From assembly GCA_036524855.1 (NCBI GenBank), contig DATDBL010000238.1, positions 1 through 64,000 on the forward strand: a stretch of 64,000 bases of DNA. The letters are read 5' to 3'. The notes beneath the pieces were generated by a model that was not told where the DNA came from, did no database searches, and worked only from the letters and a program-made list of their open reading frames with translations. This DNA is from Aldersonia sp036524855 (GTDB taxonomy: Bacteria > Actinomycetota > Actinomycetes > Mycobacteriales > Mycobacteriaceae). The stretch's first letter is position 1. Each line of letters begins with the position of its first letter. The position numbers were made by a program, and so were the translations under genes. Below are positions 26,076 to 36,594 of this stretch, one piece after another.

Positions 26076-26207
26076 GTCTACCTGCGGAATGATAGCGATT
26101 ACTCACAGGTGGTAGCGACCGGTTCCAGCCCATGTTGTTGAAGGCTCAATATCGGACCGATGAGAATGCTCTCGGCGGTCGGGGACAGCGAAAGAGGGGG
26201 GAATTCC

Positions 26208-26564
26208 ATGACGATTTGCACGACCGTCGAGGATCGGATCGGGTACGTCGAACCGACCGCGTACGTGGAACCGTCGGGGTACGTCGAACCGGCTGGGTAC
26301 GACGGACCGGCAGCAGACACCGCGCTGCGGTGGTATCCGACGCCGACGCTCAGCCACCGCGAATGCGAGGTGGTGCTGGCCTGGCTGCGGTCGGATTCCA
26401 AAGCCGTGGTCGCCGCACATCTGTTCATCTCGATCGGCACGGTGAACACCCACCTCGCCCGCATCCGCTCCAAGTACGCCGCGGTCGGGCGGCCGGCACC
26501 GACCAAGGCAGCGCTGTTCGCGCGGGCGCTACAGGACGGACTCACCGAGCTGCGCGACTGGTGA
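26208..26564 (+). CDS. small LuxR-type HTH protein with YVEP repeats
   Basis: Protein of 118 residues from the ATG at 26208, which has a GAGGGGGG ribosome-binding site; an ATG at 26160 would add 16 residues. The N-terminus contains four imperfect (G/A)Y(V/D)(E/G)P repeats, then a LuxR/GerE HTH: LSHRECEVVLAWLRSDSKAVVAAHLFISIGTVNTHLARIRSKYAAVG. There is no receiver or sensor domain. It stands directly upstream of the desaturase-PKS-exporter cluster in the same orientation and is a plausible pathway regulator. This is inferred from position only. Confidence 0.75.
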   Translation: MTICTTVEDRIGYVEPTAYVEPSGYVEPAGYDGPAADTALRWYPTPTLSHRECEVVLAWLRSDSKAVVAAHLFISIGTVNTHLARIRSKYAAVGRPAPTKAALFARALQDGLTELRDW

Positions 26565-26604
26565 CGCCGCGCGGCGGCTGATCAAGGACACGCCCCGGGG
26601 AACT

Positions 26605-26644
26605 CAGGGGGCTGTTTCGGGAGACATCCCGGAGCAGCCCCCTG
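26605..26644. terminator. stem-loop downstream of the LuxR-type gene
   Basis: CAGGGGGCT at 26605-26613 pairs with AGCCCCCTG at 26636-26644, with further imperfect pairing of TTTCGGGA and TCCCGGA inside. It is located 40 bases after the LuxR-type stop, so it is a probable terminator isolating it from the desaturase gene, or an attenuator in that gene's leader. Confidence 0.6.
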
Positions 26645-26763
26645 GCCTGTGCCGGGGGGATCCGCCCGAAAGCGAACGTTAAGTGGGCCGCAAGGCGACC
26701 GCGCGAAGCTTCCGTCACGAAAGATGCCGGTACCCCGACCGGCCACGCGAGACGGAGGACCCC

Positions 26764-28275
26764 ATGACAGTGCAGCCGGACGTCAAGGTCGGCACTGCAG
26801 TCACAGCAGTCACTGCCGTCGATGCAGTCGAGGAACAGGAGTTCCGCCGCCCTCCCGGGCCACCACCGGAGGACATGCTGCTGCCGGACGTGTGGATCTA
26901 CCGCGGCAAGGCCTACGACCTCAGCGACTGGATCTCCAAGCATCCCGGCGGCGAGTTCTTCATCGGACGAACGAAGAACCGTGACATCACCTCGATCATC
27001 GGCTCCTACCACAAGGACCCGGAGCGCATCGAGCGGATGCTGCGCCGCTTCGCGCTCGACCGTGACGCCAAACCGGAGGACGTCCACCCCACCAACAATG
27101 CCCCCGAGTTCCTGTTCACCGAGGGGTTCGACAGCTGGCGCGACACCCCGAAGTACGAGTTCGACGACAAGTTCGACCTCCTGCACCGGATCAAGGCGCG
27201 GCTGAAGGAACCGGCGCTCGCTGCCCGGCTGAAGCGGATGGACACGATCTTCAACGTGGTCGTCGTCGCGCTGGCCGTTGCGTACTTCGCGGTGCAGGGA
27301 CTGCGGCTCGCCGAACCGGGCTGGATACCGCTGCCGGTGTTCGTGATCGCGATGGTGCTGCTGCGCAGTTCGCTGGCAGGCTTCGGGCACTACGCGATCC
27401 ACCGCGCGCAGAAGGGCTGGACCAAGGTCTGGTCCAACGCATTCGACATCAATTACATCGCACTGGCTTTCGTCACCGCGGACGGTCACACGCTGCTGCA
27501 TCACCCACACACGCAGAGCGAGGTCGACGTCAAGAAGAACGTCTTCACGATGATGATGCGGGTGCCGCGGCTGTACCGGGTGCCGATCCACACGCTGCAC
27601 AAGTTCGGCCACATGCTCAGCGGCATGACGCTGCGCCTGTTCGAGATCTGCAAACTGACCCGCAAGGTCGGTATCAAGGACATGTACGGGACGTGGCGCG
27701 GTGCGCTGCCGCACTTCTTCGGCGCGTTCGGCATGCGGTTCCTGCTGCTCGCCGAGTTCGTCGCGTTCACCGTCGCCGGCGACTTCTGGGCCTGGGCACT
27801 GCAATTCGTCGCGTCGCTGTGGATCAGCACCTTCCTCGTGGTATCGAGTCACGATTTCGAGGAGGAGCCCGCGGACCATCCCGAGTCCGGCAGCGACGAC
27901 TGGGCGGTGCACCAGCTCGAAGAGGCCTACGACCTGAAGGTCGTCGGGAACCGCTACCTCGACTGCTTCCTCTCCGCCGGACTGAGTTCGCACCGCGTCC
28001 ACCACGTCCTGCCCTATCAGCGCAGTGGGTTCGCCAACATCGCCACCGAGGACGTGGTGCGCGAGGAGGCCGCCGAGTTCGGTGTCGAGTGGCTGCCCGC
28101 CAAGAGCTTCGTCACCGACCGGTTCCCGAAGCTGTGCAAGACCTACCTGCTCTCCGCCTCCGACGAGGCCGTCGAACGCAAGTGGGGCTTCCTCCGGGAG
28201 CACCTCTCGCCCGGCGCGCTGAAAACCTCTGCCACCTACACCGTTCAAGGTTTCACCGGCATCGGCACGGTGTGA
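26764..28275 (+). CDS. cytochrome b5-fused membrane fatty acid desaturase
   Basis: Protein of 503 residues. An N-terminal cytochrome b5 domain (about 43-100) contains the heme ligand motif HPGG at 60-63. The membrane desaturase/hydroxylase domain has three histidine clusters: HYAIH (209-213), HTLLHHPH (242-249) and HRVHH (410-414), with hydrophobic helices between. This is the architecture of front-end desaturases and related hydroxylases, in which the fused b5 supplies electrons. It presumably oxidises an acyl chain made by, or fed to, the downstream type III PKS. The ATG at 26764 follows GGAGG. It lies 52 bases before the PKS gene. Regiochemistry is unknown. Confidence 0.87.
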   Translation: MTVQPDVKVGTAVTAVTAVDAVEEQEFRRPPGPPPEDMLLPDVWIYRGKAYDLSDWISKHPGGEFFIGRTKNRDITSIIGSYHKDPERIERMLRRFALDRDAKPEDVHPTNNAPEFLFTEGFDSWRDTPKYEFDDKFDLLHRIKARLKEPALAARLKRMDTIFNVVVVALAVAYFAVQGLRLAEPGWIPLPVFVIAMVLLRSSLAGFGHYAIHRAQKGWTKVWSNAFDINYIALAFVTADGHTLLHHPHTQSEVDVKKNVFTMMMRVPRLYRVPIHTLHKFGHMLSGMTLRLFEICKLTRKVGIKDMYGTWRGALPHFFGAFGMRFLLLAEFVAFTVAGDFWAWALQFVASLWISTFLVVSSHDFEEEPADHPESGSDDWAVHQLEEAYDLKVVGNRYLDCFLSAGLSSHRVHHVLPYQRSGFANIATEDVVREEAAEFGVEWLPAKSFVTDRFPKLCKTYLLSASDEAVERKWGFLREHLSPGALKTSATYTVQGFTGIGTV

Positions 28276-28327
28276 CGATCCCCGCTCCCAGTCGACCGCC
28301 CCGCTTCCACACAAACAAGGAACAGCC

Positions 28328-29515
28328 ATGACCATCTCGATCGACAAGCCCGCGCTGCTGCCGCTCGCGTCCTTCACGCCGCTGCCGCCCGCCCCACCGA
28401 CGACCGTCGCCGTCTGCGAATCGATTGCGACCGGCGCCCCCGATCGCGTCATGAACCAGGCCGAGTCGGTGCAGCGGGTCGTCGACCTGTTCGCCGACCC
28501 CGACCAGCGCACCCGGATCACGCGGGTGTACGAGAAGACGCGAGTCGACACCCGCCACATGGCCGTCGACCCGCTCGACCCGGACTTCCTCGCCTTCAGC
28601 CGTCAGCGCGGCACGATCCGCGACCGGATGAACCTGTACTACGAGCACGCGGCCCCGCTTGCGGTGGCGGTCGCCGGCCGGGCGATCGCCCACCTCGACG
28701 ACCCTTCAGCCGACATCGGGTTGCTCGTCTTCGTGACCAGCACCGGGTTCATCGCACCCGGCGTCGACGTCGCCGTCGTCAAGCAGCTGGGCCTCTCACC
28801 GACCGTCGCGCGGGTCGTCGTGAACTTCATGGGCTGCGCGGCCGCGATGAACGGCATCCGCACCGCGGCCGACTTCGTCCGGGTCCGCCCCGACCAGAAG
28901 GCCCTGGTGATCTGCCTCGAACTGTCCTCGGTCAACGCGGTTTTCGCGGACACCGTCAACGACGTCATCATCCACAGCCTGTTCGGCGACGGCTGCGGCG
29001 CGGTGGTCATCGGCGCAAGCCAGGTCCAGCAGCCGCAGACGCCCGGCACCGTCGTGATCCGGAACAGCTTCAGCCACCTGCTCGACGACGCCGAGGACGG
29101 GATCGTCCTCGGCGTCACCGACAACGGCATCACCTGCGAGCTGTCGGAGAACCTGCCCGACTACATCTACCGTGGCGTCGACCCGGCCATCACCGCGGCG
29201 CTGCGCCGCAGCGGACTGCACAAGGCCGACATCGACCTGTGGGCCATCCACCCCGGCGGGCCGAGGATCATCGAGCAGTCCGCCCGGTCGTTGGGTCTGC
29301 CACCCGCGCAGGCGCAGGTCAGCTGGGACATCCTGGCGCGCTACGGCAACATGCTGAGCGTCTCGCTGATCTTCGTCCTCGAGGAGATGATTCGGCGCGC
29401 CGACGACACGGACTCGATCTCCACCGGTGTCGCCTTCTCGTTCGCACCGGGCGTCACCCTCGAAGGCATCGTCTTCGACCTCGTACGCCGCTCCGGCTCC
29501 CAGAAAGCGCAGTGA
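28328..29515 (+). CDS. type III polyketide synthase
   Basis: Chalcone-synthase-fold enzyme of 395 residues. The catalytic triad is visible as Cys170 in NFMGCAAAMNG, His308 in AIHPGGPRI and Asn341 in ARYGNMLSVS. The TSTGFIAPGVD segment is the type III PKS version of the ketosynthase-III loop. These homodimers extend an acyl-CoA starter with malonyl-CoA to alkylpyrones, resorcinols or related lipids without ACP. Its desaturase and exporter neighbours favour a long-chain product. It starts after AAGGAAC and ends two bases before the ABC exporter ATG, so the genes form one operon. Confidence 0.9.
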   Translation: MTISIDKPALLPLASFTPLPPAPPTTVAVCESIATGAPDRVMNQAESVQRVVDLFADPDQRTRITRVYEKTRVDTRHMAVDPLDPDFLAFSRQRGTIRDRMNLYYEHAAPLAVAVAGRAIAHLDDPSADIGLLVFVTSTGFIAPGVDVAVVKQLGLSPTVARVVVNFMGCAAAMNGIRTAADFVRVRPDQKALVICLELSSVNAVFADTVNDVIIHSLFGDGCGAVVIGASQVQQPQTPGTVVIRNSFSHLLDDAEDGIVLGVTDNGITCELSENLPDYIYRGVDPAITAALRRSGLHKADIDLWAIHPGGPRIIEQSARSLGLPPAQAQVSWDILARYGNMLSVSLIFVLEEMIRRADDTDSISTGVAFSFAPGVTLEGIVFDLVRRSGSQKAQ

Positions 29516-29517
29516 CC

Positions 29518-31260
29518 ATGCAACTCATCCGATTTCTCGTCTCGATCTCCTGGCTGCGCATCCTCGGCATCGTCGCCGCAGGCCTGATCTGCGGCGCCGC
29601 CAACACGTACCTATTGGTCCTCATCAACGGCATCGTCGGCCCGGTTCCGCCGCCGGACGACATCATCGCGCGGTTCGCCGCGACCGGGATGGTCGTGCTC
29701 GCCAGCGGCCTGATCTCGCAGGTGCTGCTGGTGCGTCTGGCCCAGGACGCCATCTTCCGGATGCGTGCCGACCTGAGCCACGGCGTCGTCGCCGCCCCGC
29801 TCGAGCACCTGGAACGGCTTGGTGCACATCGGCTCATCGTCACCCTCACCGAGGACGTGCGATCCCTGTCGCAGGCGGTGACGGCGATCCCGTCGATCTG
29901 CGTCGACGTGGCGACCATCGTCGGGTGCTTCGTGTTCCTCGCCGCCATATCGGGTCCGATATTCGCCGTCAGTGTCGCGGGAACCCTGTTCGGGATCTGG
30001 TGCGTGGAGGGCTTCCTGCGGCGGGTGCGGCGCATCTACCACGAGGCGCGCGAGAACGAGGACACGCTGCTGCGCTCGTTCCAGTCCGTCACGCTCGGCA
30101 TCAAGGAACTCAAGCTCCATCGTGGCCGGCGTCGCGACTTCATGCATCGCCACCTGCTCGGATCCGCCCGCACGCTGCAGGAGCAGAACGTCGACGCGGG
30201 ATCCAAGTTCTCGGTGGCACAGGGTCTGGGGCAGTTCCTGCAACTCGCGACGATGGCGCTGATCCTGTTCGTGGTCGCTGCCGCGCTCGACTTACCCAAG
30301 GAGACAATGGTTTCCTACGTCCTGGCGACCACGTTCCTGTCCATGCCGATGCAGAACTTCATGCACCGCCTCCCCGACCTGCTGCGCGGCGACGTGGCGC
30401 TGGCCAAGATCCGCGCGATGAACCTCTCGATGGACGCTGTGCACAACGAGGAGGCGTTGCCGTACACCGACCGTCCCACCGTGGAAGCGGCCCGGCTGGA
30501 ACTGCGCAACGTGAGCTACAACTACCAGGCGGCGCCTCCGCCTGCGGTGCCGCCGATTCCCGGGCCGGCCATGCCGGACGTGAACGGAGCGCGTCCGACC
30601 AATGGGCCGCACCCGCCGCAACACCCCGCCAACGTCGGGTCCGGCTTCCGGCTCGGGCCGGTGGATCTGGTGTTCGAACCGGGGCAGGCGACGTTCATCA
30701 TCGGCGGCAACGGGAGCGGGAAATCGACTCTGGCCAAGCTGATCACGGGGCTGTACGCACCGCACAGCGGAGACCTCGCGCTCAACGGCGAGCGGATCGG
30801 GTACGAGAACGTCGAGTGGTTCCGGCAGAACGCCTCCGCGATCTTCTCCGACTTCCACCTCTTCGAGGACTACCTCGGGTTCGACCGGCCGGGCCTCGAC
30901 GCCGACGTGCGCCGGTACCTGGACGCACTGCAGATCTCACACAAGGTCTCGGTGCAGAACGGCCGACTGTCCACCATCGACCTTTCGCAGGGGCAACGCA
31001 AGCGGCTCGCGCTGCTGACCGCGCTGCTCGAGGACCGGCCGATCTACCTCTTCGACGAGTGGGCAGCCGACCAGGAACCCAGGTTCCGCGACGTCTTCTA
31101 CACTCGGATCCTGAACGATCTCAAGCGTCGCGGCAAGACCGTCATCGTGATCACCCACGACGACCGCTACTTCGACTGCGCCGACAAGATCGTCAAGCTC
31201 GATTACGGGAGCGTCGTCGAGTGTGCAAGCCGCGGCAGCGTCGCGCTGCCGGTCGGTTGA
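29518..31260 (+). CDS. SyrD/PvdE-type ABC exporter (fused TMD-NBD)
   Basis: Half-transporter of 580 residues: six-TM domain in residues 1-300, NBD from about 325. The Walker A is GGNGSGKSTLAKL near residue 396, the signature LSQGQRKRLALL, the Walker B IYLFDEWAADQEPRFR and the H-loop VITHDD. The LSQGQRKR and DEWAADQ wording is characteristic of cyclic-peptide/siderophore exporters SyrD and PvdE. A Pro/Gly-rich insert of about 40 residues sits between the first NBD strand and Walker A. A rare TTA Leu codon occurs at 30292. It most likely exports the product of the upstream PKS. Confidence 0.9.
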   Translation: MQLIRFLVSISWLRILGIVAAGLICGAANTYLLVLINGIVGPVPPPDDIIARFAATGMVVLASGLISQVLLVRLAQDAIFRMRADLSHGVVAAPLEHLERLGAHRLIVTLTEDVRSLSQAVTAIPSICVDVATIVGCFVFLAAISGPIFAVSVAGTLFGIWCVEGFLRRVRRIYHEARENEDTLLRSFQSVTLGIKELKLHRGRRRDFMHRHLLGSARTLQEQNVDAGSKFSVAQGLGQFLQLATMALILFVVAAALDLPKETMVSYVLATTFLSMPMQNFMHRLPDLLRGDVALAKIRAMNLSMDAVHNEEALPYTDRPTVEAARLELRNVSYNYQAAPPPAVPPIPGPAMPDVNGARPTNGPHPPQHPANVGSGFRLGPVDLVFEPGQATFIIGGNGSGKSTLAKLITGLYAPHSGDLALNGERIGYENVEWFRQNASAIFSDFHLFEDYLGFDRPGLDADVRRYLDALQISHKVSVQNGRLSTIDLSQGQRKRLALLTALLEDRPIYLFDEWAADQEPRFRDVFYTRILNDLKRRGKTVIVITHDDRYFDCADKIVKLDYGSVVECASRGSVALPVG

Positions 31261-31262
31261 CG

Positions 31263-34200
31263 TCAGCCACAGAGCGGGCGCTCCGCGACGCCGGGGAGGT
31301 AGCGCTGCCACTCCTCGGCGGACAGCGGAGTGCTTCCGCTGCGACACAGGTCAGCGGCGACCCGGTCGGGATCGGTCTGCCAGATCCGGATGCTCCGGTC
31401 GGGTCCAGCCGCCGTGAGGATCGCGCCCCGCAGCCCGTACCCGGCGTCGTTGATCCGGCCGGATACGCCGTCAACTCCGCGTAGCGCAACGGGTTCCGCG
31501 GATCGGTGATGTCCCAGACCCACACGCTCGCGCTGCCGCCACCACCGACGACGCGGTCGCCGCGGGGACTGAAGTTGACGCTGATGATGCTGTCGGCGGG
31601 GCCGTCGAGTGTCGCCAGACGAACCGCATGGGCCGGGTCGGCGACATCGAACAGGCGGGCGGTGTGGTCCCGGCTGCCGCCGACGACGTAATCGGCCACC
31701 GGGCTGAACGCAAGCGAGTCGACGTCGTTGTCGAACCCGGTCACCGACGGCAGCGGTTGCGGTGCCGCCGGATCGGCCATGTCCCACAGGCGGATCAGAT
31801 TGCCGGCAGACACCCCGAGCAGGCGCCCGCTGCGGTCGAACGCGACCATGGTCGGCAGGGTCGGCGAAACATCCACCGTACCGACCCTTCTGGGCGATGC
31901 CGGATCGGACACGTCCCACAGTGCGACCACCGGGTCGTCCTGGCTGATCACGGCGAGCAGGTGCCCGGACGGATCGAACGCCATCGCAGCAACCAAGGTC
32001 GCGACGGCGGTGAAGGGTTCGCCGATCGGGGCGGGCCGGGACGTGTTCCACAGCACGACCTTTCCGCTGCGCAATCCGACCGCTGCCATTGTCCCGTCCG
32101 GCGTGATGGCGACGGCGCCCGACGTACGTTCGGACCCCGGCACCGGCAGTGCCGCCCGTTCGACCGGCACCGCCGGGTCCGTGAGATCCCACAGCCGCGC
32201 GTGCGAATCGGCAGCGCCGACGCCGGCCAGCAGGGTGGCGCCCGCGGCGTCGTACGGTGTCTGGAAGACCGTGCCGAGCGCGGTGTTCATGACCGGACCG
32301 GGCAACGGCCATGATCGCACTCCGCCGTCCTCGCCTGCCGTGGCGAGACCGCGGTTCGACGAGAACGCGACCCCGGTGGTCACCACGGGGGACGGGAGTA
32401 CGTACGCGAGTGCGCTGTCGGAGGTCCGCCAGATCCGCGTGGTGTTGTCCGAACTGACCGCCGCAAGGAGGCTGCCTGCGGGGTCGAAGGCGACGTCGTT
32501 GACGTAGCTGGTGAATCCGCCCAACGTCGGCAGCGGCGTCGGTGTGGTGCCGTCCACGCGCCAGCGCCGGACCTCGCCGTTGCGGGTCGCGATCGCCAGC
32601 ACGGGTGCCGTCGGCCGGAACCGCGCGGCGAGGCCGTGGTTGGTCGAACCATCCGGGCCGAGGTCGAGCACGGGATGGTCGAGATTTGCACTGGCCCAGA
32701 CCCGCAGCGACGCCTGCTGCGCGGCGGCCGCGAACCAGGCGCCGTCCGCGCTGATCGCCACGAACGCCTCGTCCGCCGGGGCCTGTAGCGACGGCAGGCG
32801 GTGCGGTCGGGTCGGGTCGGCGAGGTCCCAGCGGGCGATCTCGGCCGTGGCGGTGCCGGCGATGAGCGTCCGGCCGTCGGGGGTGAGCGCGACACTGTGC
32901 ACCGTCAGCGGTGTCGCGAGGTCGGCCAGGCGGACCGGCGTCTGCGGATCGGTGGTGTCCCACACGTCGACGAACGAGGCACCGGCCCGCACCAGGCGCG
33001 TGCCGCCGGGCCCGAACGTCGACGTCAAGGCGCGTCCGCGGTTCGCGGGCAGCCGGGCCAGAACGACCGGTGTGGACTCGCCCGCCCGGTACAGCACCGT
33101 CGCACCGTCCGCCTCCGTGACGGCGAGGCTCCCGCCGCCCATCGCGAGCAGTGTCCCGCCCGCCGGACCCATCAACCGCACGGGTGTGTGCACGGCGGAG
33201 GTGTCGAGCAACGCGGACCGTGCCTGGAGCGTCGGGGCGACGCGATAGGCGGCGAGCGCCAATTGCGCCGACAGCGCCGGGTCCGCGTCGCGGAGGAATG
33301 CGGCCTCGGTGGCGACCTGTCGCGACATCGCGTCGTCGCGGGCGGTCTCGGCGATGCCGCGTTGATCGGCGGCGGTCGATCGGGCGACGAACGCCGTCCC
33401 GGCGAGCACCACCGCGATCACCGACACCGCGGCGAGCGTCGCCACCAGACGGTGCAGGTTGCGGGTGCGTCGGCGTTCGGCGGCGCGTAGCGCGGACTGG
33501 TGCGCCGTGGTCGCGTCGAGGAACTCTCGTTCGAGGCGGTTCAGGTCGGCGTCGTGCCCGTCGGTGAGCCAGTCCTGTGCCATGGCGAGCCGGGCGGCGC
33601 CGAGCAGGGTGGATTCGTCGCGGTCGCTGTCGGCCCAGGTCTGCGCGGCCTGGGTCACCCACCGGTGCACCGCGAGTCCGGCGCGATCGGCGTCGACCCA
33701 GTCGGCGAGCCGGGCCCAACTCGTGATCAGCGCCTCGTGGGTGATCTCCACTGCGTCCTCGTCGACGGTGAGCAGTCGCTGCGCGGCGAACAGCTCCAGC
33801 ACCGTCGTGACGTCGTCGGCCGGTTCGTGGGCGAACACCAACTCCGATCGGCGCACCCGCCGTCGGGTCTGGGTGTTGTCCTCGACGTTCACCAGTCGCA
33901 GCAGCGTCCGCCGGGCGAGTGTGCGTTGCACCGCCGACAGGTCCGCGTAGACCGCCTCCGCGCTCTGCTCGATCGCGCCCGCGATGCCGCCGGTGGCGAG
34001 ATAGTCACGCACCGTCATCCGGCGTCGGCTGCTGCGTTTCCAGGTTTCCAGCAGCGCGTGGGAGAGCAAGGGCAGCGCACCGGTGTCGTGTGCGCCGCGG
34101 CCGCCGCGCGGCGCGAGTTCGATGAGCAGCAGGGCGACGAGGTCGTCATCGACGCTCCATCCGCACACCCGCGCGGGTTCGACGATGACCGAGCGTAGTG

Positions 34201-35011
34201 CGTCCGCGTCGAGGGGGCCGACGAGGAACGGTCCGTGGGCGAGTGCGGGGTACAGGAGTGGTTCGTCCGCGGCGTGGGCGTAGAAGTCCGACCGCATGCC
34301 GAGGACGTGCACGGTGTCGCTGCTGCGGCACAAGGCGGTGTCGTTTCGCAAAGCGGCGAGGAATTCGCTCCGTGCGGTGTCGCGGCACAGCGTCCAAGTC
34401 TCCTCGAACTGATCGATGACTACGCAGTCTGCGCAGCCTGCGGCGTCTGCACGATCGAGTTCGTGCAATGTCGCCGCGGGATCGGTTCCCGGCGTCATCA
34501 GCGCGGTGGTGAATCCCATTTCGCGCAGCGCCGGAATGACGCCGGCGCGCAGCAGCGACGATTTTCCCGTCCCGGATGCACCGATGACGAACAGAATTCC
34601 CGGGCGTTGCGCCCGAATTCGGGCGCACACAGTCTCGGTCGATTCGGTACGGCCGAAGAACAATCCGGCGTCGGCGGACTCGAACGACCGCAGACCGCGG
34701 TAGGGAACGATCTCGGAACTGCGCCGGCGGCCGGGTGTCGGGCGGACACGCCGAGCGGCGACGAGCCACGGCGCCTGCTCGTCGTGCCCGACCCCGCACG
34801 CGGAAAGCAGGCGGCCGAACATGTCCTCGCTCGCGGCGGTCGGGACGTGGGCGCCGGCGAACCACCCCGTCACCGTGCCGTGCAGTCCTGCCGACGCGGC
34901 GACGGCCTCACGCACCGTCAGTCCAGCGGACGTGCGCAGTTCGGTCAGCGCGGTGGCGAATTCCTCGCGAGTGCGGATCGAGTTCGGATCGGGCCCCCCA
35001 GCCGATGTCAC
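31263..35011 (-). CDS. HTH-nSTAND-WD40 ATPase (apparent frameshift near the 3' end)
   Basis: Large protein of about 1250 residues. An XRE-like HTH occupies residues 10-70, followed by an nSTAND NTPase starting VPYRGLRSFESADAGLFFGR with Walker A GASGTGKSSLLRAGV. A TM helix lies near residue 550 (LVATLAAVSVIAVVLAGTAF), then about a dozen WD40 repeats. Around 31440-31470 the frame changes: upstream it reads through YAELTAYPAG, but the natural family ending (RSIRIWQTDPDRVAADLC to the Cys-Gly terminus) is in another frame, ending at 31263, two bases past the exporter stop. One base appears to be missing. Such proteins act as signalling hubs or stress/phage sensors. Confidence 0.8.
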
Positions 35012-35052
35012 CCGTCGAGAATACCCAGGTCCAGGCGATTTCGGCCAGGTTC

Positions 35053-35071
35053 GTACGGACCTTGTACGGAC
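35053..35071. promoter_or_regulatory. GTACGGAC direct repeat in a divergent promoter
   Basis: GTACGGAC occurs at 35053-35060 and 35064-35071, starts 11 bases apart, that is one helical turn, in the 132-base gap between the WD40 ATPase and the PaaK-like gene. It could be bound by the ATPase's own HTH; this is inference. Confidence 0.4.
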
Positions 35072-35143
35072 TGTTGCGATCGGCGTGACCGGGGCGTCGG
35101 CGCCGTTTCAGGATGCGAGGCACCAGCGAGCGAGGAGGTTCTC

Positions 35144-36594
35144 ATGGTCAGCACCGTCCTGCGACCACGTGTCCGAGCCGGCACCGACCGGGCGTTGCGG
35201 CTGTTCCACCGCGCCGCCACCGCGGTACCGGCATACGCCGATTTCCTGGCCGAGCACGACGTCGACGTCGCCGCCGTCCGCACCCCGACGACTTTGCGGC
35301 CCTGCCCGTCGTCACCAAGGCGAACTATCTGCAGCGCTACCCACTCGACCGGCTCGTGTGGCACGGCGACCTCACCGCGGTGGGAGTGTGGTCGACCAGC
35401 AGTGGATCCACCGGGAGCCCGTCGTACTGGCCGCGTGGGCGCACCGCCGTCGAGGAAAGCGTCGAATTGCATTCGCGGATATTCCGGCGCAGTTTCGGGT
35501 CGCACCATGCGACGACATTGGTGGTGGTCGGATTCGCGATGGGAAATTGGATCGGCGGGACCTACACCTATGCCGCGCTGACCGCGCTCGCGAATCGCGG
35601 CCACCGAATTTCCGTCATCGCGCCCGGAATCGACGTCGACTCGATTCTGGAGAATATCTCCCGGCTCGGCCGCCACTACGACCGAATCGTGCTCACCGGC
35701 TATCCGCCGTTCGTCAAGGACGTCCTCGACGGTGCCGCCAGTGCTCTGCTGCGCCACGACCTGCGGGTGCTGCTGGCAGGCGAGACGATCAGCGAACGCT
35801 GGCGCGATCACGTGCTCGCCCGGATCGGGAAACCCGAGCGCCCCCAGGACACCTGCCTGATCTACGGCACCGCCGACGCCGGGATGATCGGCCACGAAAC
35901 CCCGACCACCATCGCCGTGCGCCGACTCGCCGACCGGGACCCGTCCCTGCGCGGCGCCGTCCTCGGCGGCACCGGCGCGCTGCCGACCTTCGTCGAGTAC
36001 GACCCGGACCTGCGCTACGTCGAGACGGAACATTCCCCGCCCCAGGACCCGGCCGAGCGCCTGCTGTTCACCGTCGACAGCGCGATCCCCCTGATCCGCT
36101 ACCGCATCAACGACGTCGGATCGGTGCTCACCGCGTCCGACCTGACGACGATCCTGCGCGAGCACGGACACGACCTGCCCGTCGACACCTCGACCGAAGC
36201 GACGGCGTTCCTCGCGCTGCGCCATCGCACCGACATCGCTGCCACCTTCTACGGACTCGGCATCTATCCCGACAACGTCAAGGCCGGACTCGAGGACGGC
36301 CGCATCGCGGGCGCGGTGACCGGCAAGTTCGTGATGAGCGCGCACACCGACCGGCGCTGGGACCAGTCGCTGGCGCTGCGCGTCGAACTGCGCGACGGGG
36401 TGCGCGGCGACGAGGTGTCGGAGCGGCTGGTGTGTGCCGCCGTCGTCGACGGTCTCGAGCGGACGAACTCCGAGTACCGCCGCCTGCACCAGAGCATCGG
36501 CCACCGCGCCGAGCCGCGGGTGAGCCTGCACCGATTCGGGTCCGACGGCTTCCGGCCCGGGATCAAGCACGCGTGGACCGAGGCGCCGGCGTGA
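35144..36594 (+). CDS. PaaK-like adenylate-forming enzyme (frameshifted near the start)
   Basis: Phenylacetate-CoA ligase-like protein of about 480 residues. The product starts MVSTVLRPRVRAGTDRALRL at the ATG 35144, preceded by GAGGAGG. After about 47 codons the frame must change at the CCCC run 35283-35286 to continue DDFAALPVVTKANYLQRYPL. The AMP-binding P-loop is STSSGSTGSPSYW. Later come the adenylate loops LAGETISERW, LIYGTADAGMIG and VDSAIPLIRYRINDVG. It resembles the PaaK/CapK group that activates carboxylates. The substrate is unknown. Its TGA overlaps the GTG of the ThiF gene. The missing base looks like a homopolymer error. Confidence 0.82.

Noticed and set aside
31193..31262. Extension of the WD40 gene in its first frame into the exporter gene
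   Set aside because: That tail is basic and featureless, while the other frame gives the family-typical WD40 ending and stops just beyond the exporter.
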